NCBI GenBank assembly: GCA_905182655.1
Contig: CAJJCN010000022.1
Span: 26,107 to 90,106, forward strand
Length of the DNA: 64,000 bases
DNA from: Flammeovirgaceae bacterium UBA4465
GTDB taxonomy: Bacteria; Bacteroidota; Bacteroidia; Cytophagales; Cyclobacteriaceae
Reading direction: 5' to 3'
This document shows, in pieces, positions 1 to 8,878 of this stretch (within the stretch, counting starts at the first letter, position 1; each line of letters starts with the position of its first letter). The notes below the pieces were generated by a model that searched no databases, was not told the DNA's origin, and worked only from the letters and a program-made list of their open reading frames with translations. A program made the position numbers and the translations under genes.

Positions 1-1094
1 TCTCCATAGCTGGCTACATCTGACTGCATCAAATCAAAATCTGATTGAATGCCCAATAATTGAAATCTATACGGTGCTAAGCGTATTTCAACCGTGCCCG
101 TTACATTCTTTTGGGATGAGATTAAAAAGGCCTCTATGTTTCTCATGACAGGGTCTAGGTATTGACCTTCGTGCATTAGACTTCCATAAAAAGCAGCCAT
201 TTGATCCTTAATAAACAATTGCTGCTTTGATAAAGTATGTTTCTCGAGTAAGTGATGCCCTTTGATGAGCATTAATGGCCCGGCTGCTTCGAATCCTACG
301 CGTCCTTTGATACCTATGATCGTATCTCCTACATGCACATCCCGCCCAATTGCATACTTACCGCCCAATTCATTTAAACGCTTAATTACGTCAATAGGAG
401 TCATAATCGAGCCGTTCAGACCAACGGGTTCACCCTTTTCAAACCTTATCTCAACTACTTCAGAAGCAATCTCTTGAAGTTGATTTGGAAATGCTTCTTC
501 AGGTAACACCCCATTTGAGGTAAGGGTCTCCTTACCACCGATAGAAGTTCCCCACAACCCTTGATTAATTGAATACAGTGCTTTTTCCCAAAGACCCTCT
601 ACGCCATGCTGCTGCAAATAAGAAATTTCTTCTTCGCGAGACAATGCCAGATCTCTGATAGGTGTAATGATCTCAATTTGAGGGCAAATCGTTTGAAAAA
701 TAAGGTCAAATCTAATCTGATCATTTCCAGCACCTGTACTGCCATGCGCGATGGCATCTACCTCCATTTCTATAGCCAAATAAGCCAGTGCCATAGCTTG
801 AAATACGCGCTCTGCACTCACTGAAAGAGGATAAGTATTGTTTTTTAATACATTTCCAAAGATTAAATACTTTATTCCTTGTTGATAAAAATTCTCCGTC
901 TGGTCAAGGAATTTATAGTCAGTCACACCTAGTTTCAAGGCCTTTGTCTTTAACTGATCTGCAGCTGCCTCATCAAACCCTCCGGTATTAATCGTGGCCG
1001 CAACTACCTCAAAGCCCCTGTCTTTTACCAAATGCACCGCACAATAAGAGGTGTCTAAGCCCCCGCTGAAGGCTAGTAGTACTTTTTTCTTCAT
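1..1094 (-). CDS. argG: Argininosuccinate synthase (3' end outside window)
   Basis: It ligates citrulline and aspartate with ATP to form argininosuccinate, the penultimate step of arginine synthesis, in the cytoplasm. The visible 364 codons begin MKKKVLLAFSGGLDTSYCAV, with the N-type ATP pyrophosphatase loop SGGLDTS at residues 10-16. Further on are STGAGNDQIRF and the region around SINQGLWGTSIGG expected of this family. Bacterial ArgG is usually about 400 residues, so a few dozen C-terminal residues lie beyond position 1. The ATG at 1094 overlaps the TGA of the upstream GNAT gene as ATGA, which implies translational coupling. The family call is firm; only the C-terminus is unseen. Confidence 0.93.
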   Translation of the reverse strand, partial: MKKKVLLAFSGGLDTSYCAVHLVKDRGFEVVAATINTGGFDEAAADQLKTKALKLGVTDYKFLDQTENFYQQGIKYLIFGNVLKNNTYPLSVSAERVFQAMALAYLAIEMEVDAIAHGSTGAGNDQIRFDLIFQTICPQIEIITPIRDLALSREEEISYLQQHGVEGLWEKALYSINQGLWGTSIGGKETLTSNGVLPEEAFPNQLQEIASEVVEIRFEKGEPVGLNGSIMTPIDVIKRLNELGGKYAIGRDVHVGDTIIGIKGRVGFEAAGPLMLIKGHHLLEKHTLSKQQLFIKDQMAAFYGSLMHEGQYLDPVMRNIEAFLISSQKNVTGTVEIRLAPYRFQLLGIQSDFDLMQSDVASYG

Positions 1095-1723
1095 ATTGAT
1101 ATTTTATTATCGCCCATCTTATTCTTAATATTGATCCATCTACTGACCCATTTAGACTTATTCCAGAAATGTTTTTTCTTTATCTTGTTAACCACTGGAT
1201 CATATAACATTCCTGTGCAGAGACAGTTACTCCGTTTCTTTTTTTGTAAAATCTCATAGTTAACACAACTCTGACAGCCTTTCCAAAACGCATCATCATC
1301 AGTCAATTCACTAAAGGTTACTGGCTCATAACCCAATTCTGAATTTATTTTCATTACCGGCAACGATGTGGTCAACCCAAAGAGTTTAGCTTCAGGAAAC
1401 ATTTTTATGGAATGCTGAAAAGCGAGCTTTTTGATCTTTTTAGCCACTCCTTGGTTTCTAAATTTATGATGGATGACGAGTCCGGAATTGGCTACGTATT
1501 TGGTGTTCCCCCAACTTTCTATATAGCAAAATCCGACGAGCTCTCCCACACGTGAGACCGCAATAATGGCCTTGTGCTCGTTTATTTTTTGTGTGATGTA
1601 ACTAGGCGAACGTCTGGCAATGCCCGTTCCCCTTTTTTTGGCACTCTCTTCTATCAAGGCAGATATATCATTGGCATATCCCACATGATGGAATGAAGCG
1701 ATTTGAATTACAATTGAATCCAT
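1091..1723 (-). CDS. GNAT-family N-acetyltransferase, probable N-acetylglutamate synthase of the arg operon
   Basis: This 210-residue protein has a GNAT fold in its N-terminal two thirds, with the acetyl-CoA loop FRNQGVAKK at about residues 88-96. The last 60 residues are basic and carry four cysteines, CQSC at 150-153 and CLC at 167-169, which could bind a metal. It overlaps argG by four bases (ATGA), so the two genes are surely co-translated. In Bacteroidota a GNAT protein directly ahead of argG is thought to supply N-acetylglutamate in place of classical ArgA. That role is inferred from position and fold. The ATG at 1723 is the only sensible start. Confidence 0.75.
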   Translation of the reverse strand: MDSIVIQIASFHHVGYANDISALIEESAKKRGTGIARRSPSYITQKINEHKAIIAVSRVGELVGFCYIESWGNTKYVANSGLVIHHKFRNQGVAKKIKKLAFQHSIKMFPEAKLFGLTTSLPVMKINSELGYEPVTFSELTDDDAFWKGCQSCVNYEILQKKKRSNCLCTGMLYDPVVNKIKKKHFWNKSKWVSRWINIKNKMGDNKISI

Positions 1724-2001
1724 TGCTTGATTTAATAAATAAAAGAATAATAAAAAGATGTATGAGGGTCGACCGTTCCGCGTGGGAGGTCATGTTGATA
1801 TATAGGCTAACGCCTAGCCGGGAATATCGGCCTTAAGAGAAAATTGGGTGCTATGTAAAGAATTGAAAGCATGTTTTACAACGCAAGAATAATATTAATT
1901 ATTAATTTTATCTAATTTATCTAGTAAAAAATAGGGTAAAACTATCTAAACCACTTAAAAAAGAGAAATAACCCGTTTTGGAGGCTCATGTACTTAATGA
2001 T
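1724..2001. other. Upstream region of the arg operon with a GC-rich structured patch
   Basis: This is most of the only gap over 300 bases (1724-2207). It is AT-rich except for 1765-1832, which contains the palindrome GGTCGACC (1767-1774), a 5-bp stem GGCTA/TAGCC with a 5-base loop (1805-1819), and a second stem GCCG/CGGC (1817-1831). The second stem shares bases with the first, so only one can form at a time. Read on the minus strand the patch would lie about 40-110 bases upstream of the GNAT start codon. I could not recognise a known riboswitch or an ArgR box. The rest of the gap is a possible small gene and plain AT-rich sequence. Confidence 0.35.
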
Positions 2002-2151
2002 TTACTCCCGTTCACCAGATGACTCTGCTGAATTGACTATCTCGTAATGAATCCTTTTTCCACTTTGTGGCCTTTGCAGGAAATTCTTGATAAATGTATA
2101 AAATCCGCTTGGATAAAGTTCCGACCACTCAAATAATAATGGCACATTCAT
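2002..2151 (-). CDS. Possible small protein of 49 residues, unknown
   Basis: An uninterrupted ATG-to-TAA frame begins MNVPLLFEWSELYPSGFYTF and continues IKNFLQRPQSGKRIHYEIVN before an acidic tail. The composition (two hydrophobic-aromatic stretches, a basic QRPQSGKRIHYE core, no homopolymers) looks more like protein than the surrounding AT-rich spacer. It stands alone between the arg operon and the amidohydrolase pair, on the minus strand. The upstream bases AGGAACTT just before ATG give at most a weak ribosome site, which is normal for Bacteroidota. I do not recognise a family. It may equally be a chance frame, since about 50 open codons are not rare at this base composition. Confidence 0.4.
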   Translation of the reverse strand: MNVPLLFEWSELYPSGFYTFIKNFLQRPQSGKRIHYEIVNSAESSGERE

Positions 2152-2207
2152 AAGTTCCTAATCCCTAATTATATATAAATTATTGTAGAATTAATTGTAC
2201 TTATCAA

Positions 2208-5200
2208 ATGAAACTCGAAGGAATAATTATAATAATTGGCTTGCTTTTTTTCAACGCTCAAGTTTTTTCGCAAGAAACAGTAACGCCAAACGATGTTCAC
2301 GACGAACGCGTCCATGCCTATGCATTTATAAATGCTCACCTGTTTGTTGATTATCAAACCCAAATTGAACATGCGACTTTACTGATAAAAGAGGGTAAAG
2401 TCATTCAAATAGGGACCAACCTTACTGCTCCTTTGGGTTATATCGTGGTTGATCTCAAGGGTAAGTATATCTACCCCTCTTTAATTGACCTACATACACA
2501 TTATGGACTTCCAAAAGTAGCGCTTGCCACGTCCCGGGGATTTAGCGGTGCAGAGCAAATGCTCACCAAGACGCCCGGCGCTTATAATGCCAATGAAGCC
2601 ATCAAATCAGATTTTAATGCGAGTGAAGTATTTAATAATAATGATAAAACGGCTACGAACTTCCGTAAAATAGGCTTTGGATCTGTCCTTTCCTTTAGGG
2701 CAGATGGTATTGCACGAGGTACCTCAACTTTTACAACCCTTGGGGATAATCCAAATAAAAACATCCTTATCCAAAATGCTGCCGCCCATTACTCTCTTAA
2801 TAAGGGAACCTCTAAACAATATTATCCAGGCTCTACCATGGGCTATATTTCCTTATTACGTCAAACTTATTTAGATGCTGCATGGTACGGGCAGTTCAAC
2901 CCTCGCCCCTTTTTAGATCAATCACTTGAGGCCTGGATCGCTGAGCAAAATTTACCCCAATTTTTTGATGCCGGAGGATGGATTAATGTACTCAGAGCTG
3001 ATAAAGTTGGCGATGAATTTGGCGTTCAATATGTGATAAAAAGTGGTGGTGATGCCTACAAAAGAATTGAGGAAATTAAAGCGACTGGAGCCACGCTCAT
3101 CGTACCTGTAAATTTCCCAGAAACCTACGATGTTGATGATCCTATTGATGCCTTTTCGGTCTCGTTGGCTGACATGAAACATTGGGAACTGGCTCCCTCA
3201 AATTTAGCTAAACTCGAAGCAGCTGGTATCAGTTTTGCCATTACAAGTGATGGGCTTACTAAAAAATCAAAGTTTCTGACTCATATCCGTAAGGCCATAG
3301 ATCATGGCCTTTCTGAGTCAATGGCACTCAAAGCCCTGACACTTACACCCGCAGAACTGATCCAAATAAATCATCAAGTTGGATCCTTGAGACCCAATAT
3401 GCTGGCCAACTTCATTATTACCTCCGGTAAATTATTCGATAAAAAAACCATCATCCATGAAAATTGGGTACAAGGAAGACCTTACCGTTTCCAGTCATTG
3501 AGTACCGAGAATTATGAAGGGAAGTATACCCTAACCTTAGACAATAAAGATTACGAGATGAAGATCACCGGAGCCGCTGGGTCAGAAAAAGCCAAACTTA
3601 TCCTCAATGACTCCGTTACACATGACATAAAATCAACATTAACGACTACACTAGTCACATTTAGCTTTCCTCTAAATAAAAAAACCATTAGACTCTCGGG
3701 CTGGCGAACCGCTTCAGGTTGGAAAGGAACCGGTCAATTAGCCGATGGCAAATGGGTCCAATGGAAGTCCACACGCATAAGTGATTTAGACTCAAAACAA
3801 GAAAAAAAGAAATTGACTACGCCTCCAAAGGATCCTCTAGGACCGGTAATTTTTCCATTTATCGCATATGGTAATGAGACGCATCCGCAACAACAAACCC
3901 TACTTATAAAAAACACCACTGTATGGACCAATGAAGCCATGGGTGTGTTAGAAGATACAGATGTGTTATTAAAAGAAGGAAAAATTTCAAAGGTGGGTAA
4001 AAACCTCCAAGATCCTTCAGCCCTGGTCATCGATGGTAGTGGGAAACACTTGACCAGTGGCATTATTGATGAACATACCCATATCGGAGGTGGGGGTAAT
4101 GATCGAGCTACTAACTCATCCATGGTCCGGATAGGAGATCAGCTGAATTCCGAAGACATTAATATTTACCGGGCCCTCGCCGGCGGCGTTACAGCAGTTC
4201 AGGTACTTCATGGTTCAGCCAACCCAGTCGGTGGTCAATCCGCCTTGATCAAGTTGCGTTGGGGAGTAGCTCCAGATGAATTGAAAATCAAAAATGCAGA
4301 TGGCTATATCAAATTTGCCTTAGGTGAAAACGTAAAAAGATCTCGAAATTCCAGTTCTACCCGTTTTCCCCAAACTAGAATGGGTGTCGAACAAGTTTAT
4401 ATGGATGGGTTCACCCAAGCCCTCGCTTACGGTAAAGAGTGGTCTGTCTACGACGGGCTTCCAAAAAAATCAAAAATTAGGATGCCTCAACCTAGGCGCA
4501 ATTTGGTAGACGAAACCATGTTGGAAATTATTAATAAGGAGCGCTTTATTACTTGCCACTCTTATGTTCAATCTGAGATCAATATGCTGATGAAGGTCGC
4601 AGAGCAATTCAATTTTAACATCAATACCTTCACGCACATCTTGGAAGGATACAAAGTTGCTGACAAAATGAAAGCCCATGGCGCAGGTGCTTCAACCTTT
4701 TCTGATTGGTGGAATTACAAATGGGAAGTGCGTTATGCCATTCCATATAATGCAGCTATCATGTATACTGAAGGGGTTGTTACAGCTATCAATTCAGATG
4801 ATTCCAACAGCGGGAGAAGACTGAATCAAGAAGCGGCAAAATCCGTAAAATATGGAGGACTGTCCGAAGAAAATGTATGGAAAATGGTTACACTCAATCC
4901 CGCCAAATTACTTCATTTGGATGACCGAATGGGAAGTGTCAAGGTAGGTAAAGATGCCGATATCGTACTCTGGACAGATCATCCCCTTTCTGTATATGCT
5001 AAAGTAGAAAAAACCATTGTTGATGGTATTGTCTATTTCGATGTGGAAAAGGACAAAGCCTCCAGAGCTATGATCCAGTCAGAGCGGGCCAGACTTATTC
5101 AAAAGATGAAAAACGCAAAGAAAAGTGGTGCTCCCACGGAGCGCCGAAGCTCGAAAATATTTATTGAATTTGACTGCGATGATGACCACTTGGCTACCTC

Positions 5201-5225
5201 ATTTGATCTGGATACAAAAGAATAA
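2208..5225 (+). CDS. Secreted protein with two fused amidohydrolase domains
   Basis: It has 1005 residues with an N-terminal signal peptide (hydrophobic residues about 5-20, cleavage near VFSQ). The first domain (about 35-440) has DLHTHYG with HxH at 96 and 98, and a late Asp in ITSDGL near 348, but I do not find the two middle His ligands. The second domain (about 565-985) has DEHTHIG with HxH at 623/625, His784, His810 and Asp864, the full metal set of imidazolonepropionase-like amidohydrolases. A linker of about 120 residues rich in beta-type sequence joins them. So one site is probably catalytic and one altered. The substrate is unknown; periplasmic cyclic amides or peptides are guesses. 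It is followed at 39 bases by a related gene, forming an operon. Confidence 0.85.
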   Translation: MKLEGIIIIIGLLFFNAQVFSQETVTPNDVHDERVHAYAFINAHLFVDYQTQIEHATLLIKEGKVIQIGTNLTAPLGYIVVDLKGKYIYPSLIDLHTHYGLPKVALATSRGFSGAEQMLTKTPGAYNANEAIKSDFNASEVFNNNDKTATNFRKIGFGSVLSFRADGIARGTSTFTTLGDNPNKNILIQNAAAHYSLNKGTSKQYYPGSTMGYISLLRQTYLDAAWYGQFNPRPFLDQSLEAWIAEQNLPQFFDAGGWINVLRADKVGDEFGVQYVIKSGGDAYKRIEEIKATGATLIVPVNFPETYDVDDPIDAFSVSLADMKHWELAPSNLAKLEAAGISFAITSDGLTKKSKFLTHIRKAIDHGLSESMALKALTLTPAELIQINHQVGSLRPNMLANFIITSGKLFDKKTIIHENWVQGRPYRFQSLSTENYEGKYTLTLDNKDYEMKITGAAGSEKAKLILNDSVTHDIKSTLTTTLVTFSFPLNKKTIRLSGWRTASGWKGTGQLADGKWVQWKSTRISDLDSKQEKKKLTTPPKDPLGPVIFPFIAYGNETHPQQQTLLIKNTTVWTNEAMGVLEDTDVLLKEGKISKVGKNLQDPSALVIDGSGKHLTSGIIDEHTHIGGGGNDRATNSSMVRIGDQLNSEDINIYRALAGGVTAVQVLHGSANPVGGQSALIKLRWGVAPDELKIKNADGYIKFALGENVKRSRNSSSTRFPQTRMGVEQVYMDGFTQALAYGKEWSVYDGLPKKSKIRMPQPRRNLVDETMLEIINKERFITCHSYVQSEINMLMKVAEQFNFNINTFTHILEGYKVADKMKAHGAGASTFSDWWNYKWEVRYAIPYNAAIMYTEGVVTAINSDDSNSGRRLNQEAAKSVKYGGLSEENVWKMVTLNPAKLLHLDDRMGSVKVGKDADIVLWTDHPLSVYAKVEKTIVDGIVYFDVEKDKASRAMIQSERARLIQKMKNAKKSGAPTERRSSKIFIEFDCDDDHLATSFDLDTKE

Positions 5226-5264
5226 ATAAAAGATCTCAGATCAATTACATCTAACATATTAAAC

Positions 5265-6566
5265 ATGAAGAAAATTATTAATCTCTCCCTCGGAATATGG
5301 ATGACCCTTTCGGTCAACGCTCAAGTGCCCGTACCCGCACCATCCCAAGATCAACCCATCCTTCTTGTAGGGGGGTTGGCTCATATAGGCAATGGAGAAG
5401 TGATTCAAAATTCACTTATAGGATTTGATAACGGGAAAATAATTCTGGTTGCCGAATCATCAGATAATGTTACTGATTCCTCTGGCTACAAAGTCATTAA
5501 TATTACGGGAAAACATGTTTATCCAGGATTCATACTCCCCAACTCACAGATAGGATTGCAAGAAGTAAGTGCGATAAGAGCCATGAGCGATATGGACGAA
5601 CGAGGAGAGATGAATCCCAATGTAAGATCTGTCATATCCTACAACACCGATTCTGAATTTATTCCAACCTTTCGGTTCAATGGAATTTTAAGTGCAGAAA
5701 CGACTCCCGTAGGTGGCCGGATTTCTGGAACGTCTTCGGTCATGGAAATGGAAGGTTGGAATTGGGAAGATGCGGCACATACCGTGGACATGGGTATCCA
5801 CATGAATTGGCCTTCAAAGATGAATCGAAAATATGATTACAGCACTTATACGGCAAAAATGGAACCTAACATAAAATATAATGAGTCCATTGCCACATTG
5901 AAAGGACTTTTTGAGGATGCCCTCGCTTATGGAGCTACGCAAGACCCATCCATCAACTTAAAATTAGCTGCGCTACAAGGGCTTTTCAATGGAAATTTAA
6001 TTCTATTTATTCATGCTGGAACTTCCAAGGAAATTATAGAAAGTGTCCTTTTCGCTAAAGATATTGGCATACAGAAAATGGTGATCATTGCTGGTAGTCA
6101 CCTCTTGAATGTAGCTGGATTCTTAAAGGAACATAATATTGGTGTGATTATACCCCCCACACACAGTATGCCCAGTCGGGTAGATGAAGACGTCTATGGT
6201 CCATATAAACTCCCCGCTCAATTGTTTGAAGCAGGGCTTACCGTCTCCCTTTCACATCGCGGTATGCTCGCCCATGGAAGGAACCTGCCTTTCTTTGCGG
6301 GTACAGCAGCTGCTTACGGTTTAGATAAAGAAGAAGCCTTAAAAATGATTACTTCTAACACGGCCAAGCTCCTGGGTATAGATGATCGCTTAGGCTCGTT
6401 GACTGTGGGAAAAGATGCTACGTTATTTGTCTCTGAAGGGGATGCCTTAGATTTTAGAACCAATATTTTGTCCCATGCCTTCATTAGTGGAAAACAAGTG
6501 ACCCTGGACAATAAACAACAGGAATTGTATCAAAGATTTTCTAAAAAATATGGCCATATAGACTGA
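5265..6566 (+). CDS. Secreted amidohydrolase-family protein lacking the HxH metal motif
   Basis: It is 433 residues long with a signal peptide (cleavage near VNAQ, about residue 20). The fold is amidohydrolase-like, starting with the beta-rich cap (VGGLAHIGNGEVIQ), then LPNSQIG where HxH is expected, so Asn and Gln replace the metal histidines. Other family positions are present: FIHAGT, AGSHLLN, SHRGM in place of the usual Asp loop, and the closing GSLTVGKDATLFV. I recall Bacteroidota relatives with the same altered motif and the NPNVRS..YNTDS signature, so the change looks like a subfamily trait rather than decay. It may be a non-catalytic partner of the upstream double-domain protein. It has no promoter box of its own that I can see. 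Confidence 0.8.
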   Translation: MKKIINLSLGIWMTLSVNAQVPVPAPSQDQPILLVGGLAHIGNGEVIQNSLIGFDNGKIILVAESSDNVTDSSGYKVINITGKHVYPGFILPNSQIGLQEVSAIRAMSDMDERGEMNPNVRSVISYNTDSEFIPTFRFNGILSAETTPVGGRISGTSSVMEMEGWNWEDAAHTVDMGIHMNWPSKMNRKYDYSTYTAKMEPNIKYNESIATLKGLFEDALAYGATQDPSINLKLAALQGLFNGNLILFIHAGTSKEIIESVLFAKDIGIQKMVIIAGSHLLNVAGFLKEHNIGVIIPPTHSMPSRVDEDVYGPYKLPAQLFEAGLTVSLSHRGMLAHGRNLPFFAGTAAAYGLDKEEALKMITSNTAKLLGIDDRLGSLTVGKDATLFVSEGDALDFRTNILSHAFISGKQVTLDNKQQELYQRFSKKYGHID

Positions 6567-6788
6567 TCTACGAGGCGGTTATGATATCTATAAAGCACGG
6601 GATTCCGAATATCTATTGAGGTCTGTCATCAACTATGCGCTTCTATGTAACTATTGGGCTGACGCCATGCGATGCATCTTTTTATAATCGCTACTCACAC
6701 ATCACAAATACGATGGACAATTAGGTTTTATCCGAACAGGACTCAGGTGTTGTAACATACACAAAGGACTGAAAACACTTCCTTAAGC

Positions 6789-7400
6789 TTAAAGAGCAAT
6801 ACCAATAAAAGACTTGAAGGCCAAGCCCATAAGACCTGTGATCAGCATCGTGATACCCAAACCTTTGAGGCCTGAGGGAACCTTCGAATATTTTAATTTT
6901 TCTCGGATCGCAGCCAAGGCTATGATGGCCAAGAAAAATCCAAAACCAGACCCAAAACCATATGAAGTAGCCTCAATGATGTTATAGTCCTTCTGGACCA
7001 TAAACAATGAAGAGCCTAGAATAGCACAATTAACTGCGATTAAGGGTAAAAAGATACCCAATGAACCATAAAGAGCCGGAGAAAGTTTCTCAATAATCAT
7101 CTCCACCAATTGAACCATTGAAGCAATTACAGCAATGAACATAATGAATTGAAGAAAAGTCAAGTCAATAGACTCAAAGCTTCCATCTATCCACGTCAAG
7201 GCCCCTTCTTTCAGAACATATTCTTGAAGTAACCAATTAACAGGGACCGTTAAAGTGAGTACAAAAACTACCGCTAAACCAAGACCAAAAGCGGTTTCTA
7301 CTTTTTTAGATACCGCCAAAAATGAACACATGCCTAAATAATAGGCAAAAATCATGTTGTCTATAAAAATCCCCCTGAGTGCTATATTAAAAACTTCCAT
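6789..7400 (-). CDS. nqrE: Na+-translocating NADH:quinone reductase subunit E
   Basis: It is a 203-residue inner-membrane subunit of the sodium pump Na+-NQR that helps carry electrons and Na+. It starts [20 protein letters not shown], the normal NqrE N-terminus; a longer frame reaching 7454 adds a basic stretch not seen in the family, so I take the ATG at 7400. About six membrane segments are visible, with the paired half-helices [11 protein letters not shown] and [12 protein letters not shown] carrying the two Cys that bracket the shared 2Fe-2S site with NqrD. It lies 14 bases after nqrD. It is the last gene of the run: no nqrF follows before the convergent amidohydrolase gene. Confidence 0.95.
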   Translation of the reverse strand: MEVFNIALRGIFIDNMIFAYYLGMCSFLAVSKKVETAFGLGLAVVFVLTLTVPVNWLLQEYVLKEGALTWIDGSFESIDLTFLQFIMFIAVIASMVQLVEMIIEKLSPALYGSLGIFLPLIAVNCAILGSSLFMVQKDYNIIEATSYGFGSGFGFFLAIIALAAIREKLKYSKVPSGLKGLGITMLITGLMGLAFKSFIGIAL

Positions 7401-7414
7401 TGTGCTCTGTTCTT

Positions 7415-8095
7415 TTAATTTTCTACGTATCCTGACTTTGATCTTTGAATCCAAATGAGAATGCCTAATACGACAAACGCACCTATTGAGTCTACCATCA
7501 GGCCATTGGTAGGAAAAGTGGTCCAGCCTATGGCTTCAAAAATTTTGAAATCAAAAATTGAACCTGACCCCAATAATTCTCTAAAAAAGGCAACGGTTAA
7601 GATGATCCATGCATAGCCAAATCCAGAGCCTAAACCATCCAATATGGAATCGTAGGGTTTGTTGGCCATGGCAAAAGCTTCAAGCCGACCCATTACAATA
7701 CAATTGGTGATGATCAGTCCAACATAAGCACCTAAAACCTTGTACATATCGTAACTGTAGGCTTTTAAAAATTCACTTACCAGCGTTACCAAAGTAGCTA
7801 CTACGGCCAATTGAACAATGATCCTGATCCGACCAGGAATCAAGTTTCGCATCAATGAAATAATTAAATTAGCAAAGACGATGACAAAAACTACTGCGAT
7901 TGACATCACTAAAGTAGGCTCTAACTTCACAGTAACCGCCAAAGCAGAGCAAATACCCAATACTTGGATCGTAATAGGATTGTCATCCGACAACGGATCA
8001 GTAACAATGTTCTTTCTCCTTTTTGATAAAAATGGTTCAGCAGGTTTTTTTTCTACCTTTAGTTCTTTTTCTACTACAGTCGCTTCAGCACTCAT
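7415..8095 (-). CDS. nqrD: Na+-translocating NADH:quinone reductase subunit D
   Basis: It is a 226-residue integral membrane subunit of Na+-NQR, homologous to NqrE and arranged in inverted topology. A charged N-terminal extension of about 30 residues (Glu/Lys rich) precedes [20 protein letters not shown], where the family normally begins, so the extension is longer than in Vibrio. ICSALAVT and ITNCIVMGR supply the Cys pair expected at the NqrD/E iron-sulfur site, and [14 protein letters not shown] is typical. It sits 21 bases after nqrC and 14 before nqrE. The ATG at 8095 is the only start that includes the extension; initiation further inside cannot be excluded. Confidence 0.95.
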   Translation of the reverse strand: MSAEATVVEKELKVEKKPAEPFLSKRRKNIVTDPLSDDNPITIQVLGICSALAVTVKLEPTLVMSIAVVFVIVFANLIISLMRNLIPGRIRIIVQLAVVATLVTLVSEFLKAYSYDMYKVLGAYVGLIITNCIVMGRLEAFAMANKPYDSILDGLGSGFGYAWIILTVAFFRELLGSGSIFDFKIFEAIGWTTFPTNGLMVDSIGAFVVLGILIWIQRSKSGYVEN

Positions 8096-8116
8096 ATTAA
8101 TCTCGTTAGTCGTTTT

Positions 8117-8878
8117 CTAGTTAATTGCAATTTCATTTTGACCCTTCGTATTCTTGATAAAACTTTGATAACAACCCAAATATTCTTTCAACATTTTATT
8201 GACCCCTTTGGCAGTTATGGTCGCCCCAGAAAGGCCGTCGACCTCGTGCGTACTCAGCCCCATTTTACCCTCTCCTTTGACCATGGTAATGGATTCTAAG
8301 TCACCTGCCTCATTAAATATTTTTTTGTTTTCCTTATAACGATTTCTCACCTTTTCTTCTGTAATTCTAGCGCCTAGCCCAGGAGTTTCTCCTTTATGAT
8401 CAAAGGCAACTCCCTTTACCGTATTGAGGTCCGATTCTAAAGCAATATAGCCAGAGATCCAATCCCAAAGCCCCAATCCAAACATAGGAAAAACATAGGC
8501 CTCAACGACGTTGGGATCCGATTCATTTAATATCATATAAATGGGATACAATCGATCCTCTCTAGCTATTTTATGATTTTTTTGCGCATTTACCTTTTCA
8601 GCAATCAACGGATTACCTTTCGCATCTGTAGAAATGATTTCACCTTCAATATCTACCACGACAGATTTAACGCGGGCTTTATATAGATTCAGAATCTCTT
8701 CTGGTGTATTGAAAGTTGAAATATCCATTACAGCGCCCAAAATTTTCTTTTTAGTGTCTAACTCGACTTGTTTGTCTTGAGCAGGTTTTAATAAAACCGA
8801 AGTCAGAGACATGGCTCCACCGATCAAAACCGTCATGATTGCGGAAAAAACTAGGATGTAAATATTAGATCGTTGCAC
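8117..8878 (-). CDS. nqrC: Na+-translocating NADH:quinone reductase subunit C, covalent FMN
   Basis: This 253-residue subunit has one N-terminal membrane anchor (about residues 6-28) and a periplasmic FMN-binding domain. The flavinylation motif DGLSGAT is present, with acceptor Thr near residue 220, matching the ApbE target pattern Dgx(S/T)GA(T/S). The start is GTG at 8878, placed by the anchor MQRSNIYILVF. It overlaps nqrB by 14 bases, so the two are translationally coupled. No apbE flavin transferase gene is present in the window, so it must lie elsewhere. Confidence 0.95.
   Translation of the reverse strand: MQRSNIYILVFSAIMTVLIGGAMSLTSVLLKPAQDKQVELDTKKKILGAVMDISTFNTPEEILNLYKARVKSVVVDIEGEIISTDAKGNPLIAEKVNAQKNHKIAREDRLYPIYMILNESDPNVVEAYVFPMFGLGLWDWISGYIALESDLNTVKGVAFDHKGETPGLGARITEEKVRNRYKENKKIFNEAGDLESITMVKGEGKMGLSTHEVDGLSGATITAKGVNKMLKEYLGCYQSFIKNTKGQNEIAIN

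Noticed and set aside
3734-4123. 129-residue antisense frame in the double amidohydrolase gene
   Set aside because: It lies fully inside a convincing gene and has no motif, start context or promoter.
6567-6788. Open plus-strand frame between the amidohydrolase and nqrE, with one internal TAA
   Set aside because: It reads about 70 codons with one stop and no clear start or known motif. This can arise by chance at this length, and neither half resembles NqrF or any family I know.
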